From contig OY829659.1 in NCBI GenBank assembly GCA_963691815.1, forward strand, positions 29,864,170 through 29,928,169: DNA of 64,000 nucleotides, written 5' to 3'. The DNA comes from Echiichthys vipera (Eukaryota; Chordata; Actinopteri; Perciformes; Trachinidae). Under the pieces are notes generated by a model. The model saw only the letters and a program-made list of their open reading frames with translations, was not told where the DNA came from and did no database searches. Of this stretch, positions 57,808 through 64,000 are shown piece by piece (positions within the stretch are counted from its first letter, which is position 1; every line of letters starts with the position of its first letter). The position numbers and the translations under genes are program-made.

Positions 57808-57858
57808 AATTCCATTTCAATTCAATTTTACCTATAGTGCCAAATGATAACAAAAGTT
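57808..57858 (-). mobile_element. Short LINE tail
   Basis: Minus strand TTTGGCACTATAGGTAAAAT and TGAATTGAAATGGAAT, the typical end of an L2-like fish LINE. Only the tail is present. Confidence 0.5.
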
Positions 57859-57865
57859 ATCTGGA

Positions 57866-58451
57866 GTGACTGTGAGAGGAAAGCATAGTCCTAAATCGAA
57901 GCCCATGGTTAACCATCCGTCGGTTCACGTATCAAATAAGTTTTCTTCACTCAGTGACACACCTGCTGAGCAAACAACATTGGTTATTGGCAGTTCCATT
58001 CTGAGAAATGTGAACTTAGTGACACCAGGGACCATAGTAAAATGCGTCCCAGGGGCCAGAGCGGGCGACATTGACTCCAATTTGAAACTGCTGGCTAAGG
58101 ATAAACGTAAATATGCTAAGATTGTTATTCACGTCGGCGGTAATGAAACCCGATTATGTCAAAATTAATGTGGAGTCGGTGTGTGCTTATGCAAAAACTA
58201 TGTCGGACTCCGTAATTTTCTCTGGTCCCCTGCCCAACTTGACTTGCGATGTCATGTATAGCCGCATGTCATCATTCCGTCGCTGGCTGTCTGGATGGTG
58301 CCCGGTAAATAATATGGGCTTCGTAGATAATTGGCAGTCTTTCTGGGGAAAACCTGGTCTTATTAGGAGAGATGGTATTCATCCTACTTTGGAGGGTGCC
58401 GCTCTAATATCTATGAACCTGGACGCAGTTGTTAGCGGTCTAAAACCATGA
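57866..58451 (+). pseudogene. L2 ORF1 with SGNH-esterase domain
   Basis: Two overlapping frames: TTLVIGSSILRNVNL (block I of an SGNH/GDSL fold, GSS in place of GDS), KCVPGARAGDIDSNLKLL, KIVIHVGGNETRL (block with the N), then, after a frameshift near 58150, SVIFSGPLPNLTCD, VDNWQSFW and LIRRDGIHPTLEGAAL, the DGxH catalytic block. CR1/L2 elements of fish encode such an esterase in ORF1. Without the frameshift it would be about 190 residues. Confidence 0.72.
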
Positions 58452-58562
58452 CAACCCAGTGTTGGGATTAGGAAGCAGAGTTGCAGTTTAATACACCTCT
58501 CTGCGCTGCCCTTATCGTAGGTGCCCAGGAAGCAGAGTGGCAGTCTTGAACACCTCTCTGCG

Positions 58563-59138
58563 TTCACGAGTGAGTGGACGATGGAGCGTGAGTTTGGCCG
58601 GAGAATTGGAGCAGCGGGGGCGGTGTTGCAGTTGCTCTACCGCACCGTTGTGACGAAAAGAGAGCTAAGCCGGAAGGCAGAGCTCTCGATCTACCGGTCA
58701 ATCTTCGTTCCTACCCTCACCTATGGTCATGAAAGCTGGGTCATGACCGAAAGAACGAGATTGCGTGTACAAGCGGCTGAAATGGGTTTTCTCAGGAGGG
58801 TGGCTGGAGTCTCCCTTAGAGATAGGGTGAGAAGATCAGCCATCCATGAGGAACTCGGAGTAGAGCCGCTGCTCCTTTGCATTGAAAGGAGCCAGTTGAG
58901 GTGGTTCGGGCATCTAGTAAGGATGCCCCCTGGGCGCCTCCCTAGGGAGGTGTTCCAGGCACGTCCAGCTGGGAGGAGGCCTCGGGGAAGACCCAGGACT
59001 AGGTGGAGAGATTATATCTCCACACTGGCCAGGAAACGCCTCGGGATCCCCAAGTTAGAGCTGGTTAATGTGGCCCGGGAAAGGGAAGTTTGGGGTCCCC
59101 TGCTAAAGCTGCTGCCCCCACTACCCGACCCGAAGAGG
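58563..59138 (+). mobile_element. Rex3 LINE 3' part, inserted between L2 ORF1 and ORF2
   Basis: One long frame reads MEREFGRRIGAAGAVLQLLY, KAELSIYRSIFVPTLTYGHE, RVAGVSLRDRVRRSAIHEEL, PGRLPREVFQARPAGRRPRG, STLARKRLGIPKLELVNV and REVWGPLLKLLPPLPDPK. It is the best preserved Rex3 C-terminus in the window and is 5'-truncated. L2 sequence lies on both sides. Confidence 0.85.
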
Positions 59139-61160
59139 AGCTATACAGAAAAACGTTATACAAATCAACGCAAAATCTGCAATTATGCAACAAAAGCATA
59201 AAATGAAATGTTGACTTTTAAACATCAGATCTCTGTCATCTAAAGCTGTATTAGAAAATGATTTGATATCAGACAATCATATTGATTTACTCTGCCTGAC
59301 TGAAACCTTGCAGTGTCATGAAGAATATGTTAGCCTCAATGAATCCACTCCTCCCAGTCATATTAATACTCATATTCCTCGAGGCAGTGGCCGAGGAGGA
59401 GGCGTTGCAGTTATTTATGACTCAGGCCTATTAATAAACCATAAACATAAACTAAATTATAAATTATTTGAAAGTCTTGTCTTAGTCTTTCACATTCAAC
59501 CTGGAAAACTGTTTCTGTCACATTTAGTACTTAAATCTGATAAAGTAATCATTGTAAGAGATTTAAATATCCACGTGGACTTTGATAATAATAGTCTTAG
59601 TATTGCGTTTATCTTTCTATTAGATTCGATTGGTTTTAGTCAGAGTGTACCCAAACCTACTCACTGTTTTAATCACACCCTTGACCTTGTTTTGGCTTAT
59701 GGTGTGGAATTCAATGACTTAACAGTTTTTCCACAGAATCCTATTTTATCAGATATCATTATTTAATAACTTTTGAATTTATATTACAGGACTACTCACC
59801 TCTGGGCAAACGTTTCTACACTAGATGTTTATCTGATAGTGCTGTAATTAAATTTAAGGAAGTGATTCCATCTGCATTTAATTTAAGGCCTTATCCTAAT
59901 ATTCAAGATTCCTGTACTGACGTAAGTTTCTCTGAAATTGATCACCTTGTTGAAAGTGTTGCAGGCTCACTACGAACAACACTCGACTCTGTTGCTTCTT
60001 TAAAAAAGAAGAAAATGAAACAGAGGAAGTTAGCTCCGTGGTATAACTCACAAACCCGTAAATTAAAACAAATATCGCGAAAATTGGAAAGTAAGTGGCG
60101 CTCCACTAAATTGGAGAAATCTCACCCTCCGTAATGCCAGAGCAGCCTATTACTCATCTTTAATAGAGGAGAATAAGAACAATCCTAGATTTCTTTTCAG
60201 CACTGTAGCCAGGCTGACAGAGATCCACAGCTCTATGGAGCCATGTATTCCTATAATACTCAGTAGTAACAACTTCATGACCTTCTCCAATGACAAAATT
60301 AGAGACAAAATCGACCCAATTTTTCTTCAAACCCAGGAACCTTAGAAACAACTGTATGACCTGATATATTCTTGGACTGCTTTTCTACAGTTGATTTTAA
60401 CAAATTAACCTCTACTATTTCATCATCAAAGCCTTCTACTTTTCTCCTAGAATCTATTCCAAGTAGGTTACTTAAAGAAGTGTTACCTTTAGTTAGCACC
60501 CCTGTATTAGATATGATTAACATGTCTTTATCAGCAGGTTATGTACCACAGTCTTTTAAAGTAGCTGTAATTAAACCTCTTCTTAAAAAGCCCAGTCTTG
60601 ATCCTGAGGTACTAGCCAACTATAGACCTATATCTAACCTTCCGTTTCTCTCTAAAATCCTCGAGAAATTAGTGGCAGATCAGCTGTGTGACTTTTTACA
60701 TAATAATGAGTTATTTGAGGACTTCCAATAAGGATTTAGAGCGAATCATAGCACTGAGACAGCACTGGTAAAAATTACTAACGACCTTCTTATAGCTTCA
60801 GACAAAGGACTTGTTTCTGTGCTTGTTCTACTAGATCTTAGTGCTGCCTTCAACACTATTGACCATCGCATCCTGCTACAGAGACTGGAGCATCTAATTG
60901 GCATTAAAGGAACCGCACTGAGCTGGTTCAAGTCTTATTTATCAGAGAGATCTCAGTTTGTACATGTTAATGACAAATCCTCCATGCACAATAAAGTCAG
61001 TCACAGAGTCCAACAGGGTTCTGTCCTTGGACCGATTCTATTCACCATATATATGCTTCCCTTAGGAAATATTATAAGAAAGCACTCCATAAACTTTCAT
61101 TGTTATGCTGATGATACACAATTGTATTTGTTGATCAAACCAGAAGAATCCGATCAGTTA
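59139..61160 (+). pseudogene. L2 ORF2: endonuclease and reverse transcriptase
   Basis: The endonuclease reads SDNHIDLLCLTETLQCHEEY, RGSGRGGGVAVIYDSGLL and KVIIVRDLNIHVDF (up to 59764). A linker with LAPWYNSQTRKLKQISRKLE follows, then the RT: PLLKKPSLDPEVLANYRPIS with NLPFLSKILEKLVADQL, GFRANHSTETALVKI, VLLDLSAAFNTIDH, VQQGSVLGPILFTIYMLPLG and the catalytic YADD (about 61103-61114). In-frame stops at about 59764 and 60729, plus shifts near 60135 and 60360, inactivate it. It continues at 63781. Confidence 0.85.
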
Positions 61161-62405
61161 GATAAACTTCAAATACAATAGAATAGAATAGAATTACTTT
61201 AATGATCCCAGACTGGGAAATTATTTTGTAACAGCAGTAGTGGGTCAGCAAATAAAAACTTTGTACATAACATAAATAGAATCAAATATATACATAGTGT
61301 ATATATACAGTGCACAGTGTGATATATACAACAAAATATGCAAAATATACTATAACAATAATAATATATACAAAACAAAGAAAACGGTAGCGAGAGCAGA
61401 GTCCTCTGTCAGGCAGAGGTGAGAGAGTTATTATAAAAACTGATGGATTGTGGCAGGAAAGATTTCCTGAATCTGTTGCTACGACAGCGAAGCTGAAGCA
61501 GCCTTTTGGAGAAGGTGCTCTGCTGTCTGACCAGTGTGAGTTGGAGAGGGTGGAGAGGATTATCCATGACGGATAACAGTTTTTTCAGTGTCCTACTCTC
61601 CACCACAGCCACCAGAGTGTCCTGTTTGCAGCCAATCACAGAGCCAGCCTGTGAGTCTGTTGGTGTCACTGGCTCCGATGCTGTTCCCCAACAAACCACA
61701 GCAAAGAAAAGTACACTGGCCACCACAGATAAAAGATCTCCAACATCTTGCTGCACACGTTGAAGGATCCCAGCTTCCTCAGGAAATAAAGTCTGCTCAT
61801 CCCCTTTTTGTAAACAGCTTCACTGTTAGTTCTCCAGTCCAGTCTGTGGTTGATGGTAACACCCAGGTACTTGTAATCCTCCACCACCTCCACATCCTTT
61901 CCCAGAATGCCCAGAGGTTGGAAAGCCGTGTTCCTCTTCTTCCTGAAATCTATCACCATCTCTCTGGTCTTGCTGATGTTCAGCCACAGGTGATTCTGTC
62001 CAGTCCACTTCACAAAGTTGTCTACCAGTGCCCTGTACTCCTCCTCCTGTCCCTCACTTATACACCCACCAACAGCCGAGTCATCAGAAAACTTTTGCAG
62101 GTGACACGACTCAGTGTTGTACTGAGAGTCAGTGGTGTATAAGGTCAACAGGAAAGGAGACAGTACAGTCCCCTGTGGAGCTCTTAGAGAAATCAAAGAA
62201 TGTGATTCTCACAGTACCTCCTCCACCATCCAGGTGCAAATGGGCTCGTTGCAGCAGGTAGATGACAGTGTCATCAACTCCCAAGTGGGGCTGGTAAGCA
62301 AATTGCAGAGGGTCTAGCAGGGCTCTCACCTGAGGCCTCAGGTTGACCAAAACTAGTCTCTCCAGCACCTTCATGACGTAAGATGTGAGGGCCGCTGGTC
62401 AATAG

Positions 62406-63003
62406 TGTTGTGGGAATTTTGGATATTTGTAATTCATAATCATAGTTTTGTCAGGTCAGACACAGTTCAGTGTCTCCTCTGTCTCACCTTCTTAATGGAT
62501 AATGCAAATAACTAACTCATGATGATATATTGGCATATTTGTGCATCTTTACCCTGTGTTAGAGACCTTGTGATGAGAGAGGTTCAGAATGTTCAGAATT
62601 GTAATGTCTGAGGGATGTTTTTGTTTGGTCAAAAGACGTCACCCAACCAAGGCAATTCGCGTCCTGTCTCTTCACCTAAAAGACTGTGCGAGATTTAGCA
62701 CAGGTTCATTCCCTGCTAGACTCTAGGCTTTGTGAGGATGTGGGGATGAACGTATTTTTGTCTGCAGAGGAAAATACTTTGGCAAAATAAACCACAGAGA
62801 AAATGCTGATCCTGTTTGTTGATCTTTATTGAAGAATATTTTTCCACAACAATTTGGCGTCCCTGGGTGGGCACCCGGAGTGAGAGGCACAGGCTGGACA
62901 GGACTGACGGTCAAATTCAACTGAGAAGTGGGGGCAAAATAAACCACGGAGAAAAGGCTAATCCTGTTTGTTGATCTTTATTGAAGAATCTATTTCCACA
63001 ACA
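62406..63003 (+). mobile_element. Deleted retroviral insertion: one LTR, primer site, partial LTR
   Basis: A full LTR (62406-62851, TGTTGTGGG to CCACAACA) is followed by a primer site TGGCGTCCCTGGGTGGGC (62855-62872), about 60 bp of leader, a GGGGG stretch, and the last 70 bp or so of a second LTR (about 62934-63003). The flanking duplication is ATAG (62402-62405 and 63004-63007). The primer site is complementary to the 3' end of tRNA-Asn. All genes are absent. Removing it restores the Rex1 frame around SDLNDY. Confidence 0.85.
62855..62872 (+). promoter_or_regulatory. Primer binding site, tRNA-Asn-like
   Basis: TGGCGTCCCTGGGTGGGC, 3 bp after the LTR end, fits the 18-nt complement of the tRNA-Asn 3' end. 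Confidence 0.75.
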
Positions 63004-63780
63004 ATAGTCATTGAGGTCTGATGGTGACGACTTCTTTGGAACAGGTATTAGGCAGGAAGTCTTCCAGAGCACTGGTATTCTCTCCTCACCAAGGCTCAGG
63101 TTGTAGAGGTGTTGTAGGACAGGAGACAGCTGGCTGGCACATACCATCAGGGCCTGCAGCCTTTTGCTGGTGGAGTCTCTCCAGCTGTCTCCTAACCTGG
63201 CCTACAGTCACAGTCATGCGGGGGAGGCTGCTGGTGTCTTCAGTGGAGGACCAGGAGGTGGAGGAGGAGGAGGCAGAGGAGGAGGAGGTGGAAGAGGTGG
63301 AGGAGGAAGAGGTGGAGGAGGAGGAGAGGTGCTGCACAGGAGAGCTCACAGCAGGGGATTGAGGGGGGAGGGGAGGAAGCGTTTGGGGCAGTGAGGGTGT
63401 GTGGGGGTCTGGAGGTGTCATGGAGACGACAGAAGGCTGTGAGCTGAACCTATTGAAGAATCTGTTCAGCTCGTTTGCCCTCTCCAGTCTGCCTGATGAC
63501 TGTCTGCCGCTCACCTTACACCCAGTGATCTGCTTCATACCAGTCCACACATCCCTCATATTGTTCTGCTGGAGTTTGGCCTCCAGCTTCCTCCTGTAGG
63601 CGTCTTTACAGGTCCTCAGCATATCCCTGACTTCATGCTGCACTCTCCTCAGTTCTTCCCTGTCTCCAGACTTGAACACCGTCTTCTTCTTGTTAAGAAG
63701 GGCTTTCAGGTCATTGGTGATCCACGGCTTATTATTAAAGAAGCAGCTCACAGTCCGGGTTGGCATGGTGGTGCATTCAC

Positions 63781-64000
63781 AGATGTGCATTAAGGAAATA
63801 AAAAGCTGGATGACCTGCAATTTCCTGATGTTAAACTCAGTTTAAGTTATCGTACTTGGCCCCGAAGGCCTCCGAAACTCAATAGCTAAAGATATTGTTA
63901 CTCTGGATGATGTTGTGTTGTCCTCCAGCACCACAGTACGGAATCTGGGTGTTATATTTGATCAGGATATGTCCTTCGATTCTCACATAAAACTAACGAC
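63781..64000 (+). pseudogene. L2 ORF2 continuation after the Rex1 insert
   Basis: Reads MCIKEIKSWMTCNFLMLNS, VIVLGPEGLRNSIAKDIVTL and NLGVIFDQDMSFDSHIK, the region following the YADD box in L2, in the same strand as 59139-61160. There is a stop near 63842. Runs off the window. Confidence 0.8.

Larger units (their letters stand above)
61161..63780 (-). mobile_element. Rex1/Babar-type LINE, 5'-truncated, inserted in the L2
   Basis: Minus strand from 63780: CFFNNKPWITNDLKALLNKK, ELRRVQHEVRDMLRTCKDAY, LNRFFNRFSSQPS, a Ser/Pro-rich segment and RQLERLHQQKAAGPDG. After a retroviral insert come VMKVLERLVLVNLRPQVRAL, then HLQKFSDDSAVGGCISEGQE (catalytic box FSDD) and LWLNISKTREMVIDFRKKRN with YLGVTINHRLDWR. 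The tail ends in (TTCTA)n at 61161-61195. The inserted L2 resumes at 63781, reading MCIKEIKSWMTCNFLMLNS. A stop in the RT and the insert make it inactive. Confidence 0.82.

Noticed and set aside
58521..59201. 226-codon open frame considered as a host gene
   Set aside because: It is the Rex3 C-terminus, found in at least three other places in the window; the open frame reflects better preservation.
63021..63394. Glu-rich and Gly-rich plus-strand frames
   Set aside because: Antisense of the Ser-rich segment of the Rex1 protein; low complexity only.

Overview
The window is vertebrate nuclear DNA, almost certainly from a ray-finned (teleost) fish. It holds two host genes in pieces: the last four coding exons of an AKT2-type kinase (akt2) and the remains of a cipc (CLOCK-interacting pacemaker) gene. 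Everything around them is a dense, deeply nested set of fish-type mobile elements: Rex1 and Rex3 LINEs, L2, L1, a Penelope-like element, PIF/Harbinger DNA transposons, Ty3/gypsy and retrovirus-like elements, and tRNA-type SINEs. There are no bacterial operons, CRISPR arrays or rRNA genes.

Layout. 1-5.6 kb: an L2 LINE split by a Penelope-like element with long inverted arms, which is itself split by two Harbinger-type DNA elements. 6.8-17.4 kb: akt2 exons of 215, 88, 103 and 80 bp (coding), with a GC splice donor after the first, a 7.1 kb transposon-filled intron, and a long 3' UTR. 19.4-30.5 kb: a Rex3 LINE (minus strand) split by a 9.4 kb endogenous retrovirus-like element and by a Harbinger MITE. 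The LTRs differ at 1 of 823 positions, although the interior is badly decayed and has lost its RT. 30.5-31.7 kb: a 709-bp-period tandem duplication. 32.5-37.0 kb: cipc, with an in-frame stop, frame changes and a Harbinger element sitting inside its last exon with a CAG target duplication. 38.2-44.2 kb: a large DNA transposon with roughly 600-bp inverted arms, a 58-bp-type minisatellite, an unusual gene and a gypsy element inserted in it. 45.1-45.6 kb: a solo LTR. 46.1-52.4 kb: two more copies of the cipc-disrupting Harbinger family around a Rex3 5' half. 52.4-55.4 kb: an env-like retroviral fragment between related flanking repeats. 55.5-57.8 kb: an L1. 57.9-64 kb: an L2 with ORF1 (SGNH esterase) and ORF2, interrupted by a Rex3 fragment and by a Rex1 that carries a deleted retroviral insertion.

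The nesting gives relative ages. In several cases an unoccupied copy of the same target site is present nearby, so insertion boundaries and target duplications can be read directly. Most coding sequence is broken. The only stretch that looks under purifying selection is akt2. Protein family calls rest on motif recognition by eye; no database search was run.
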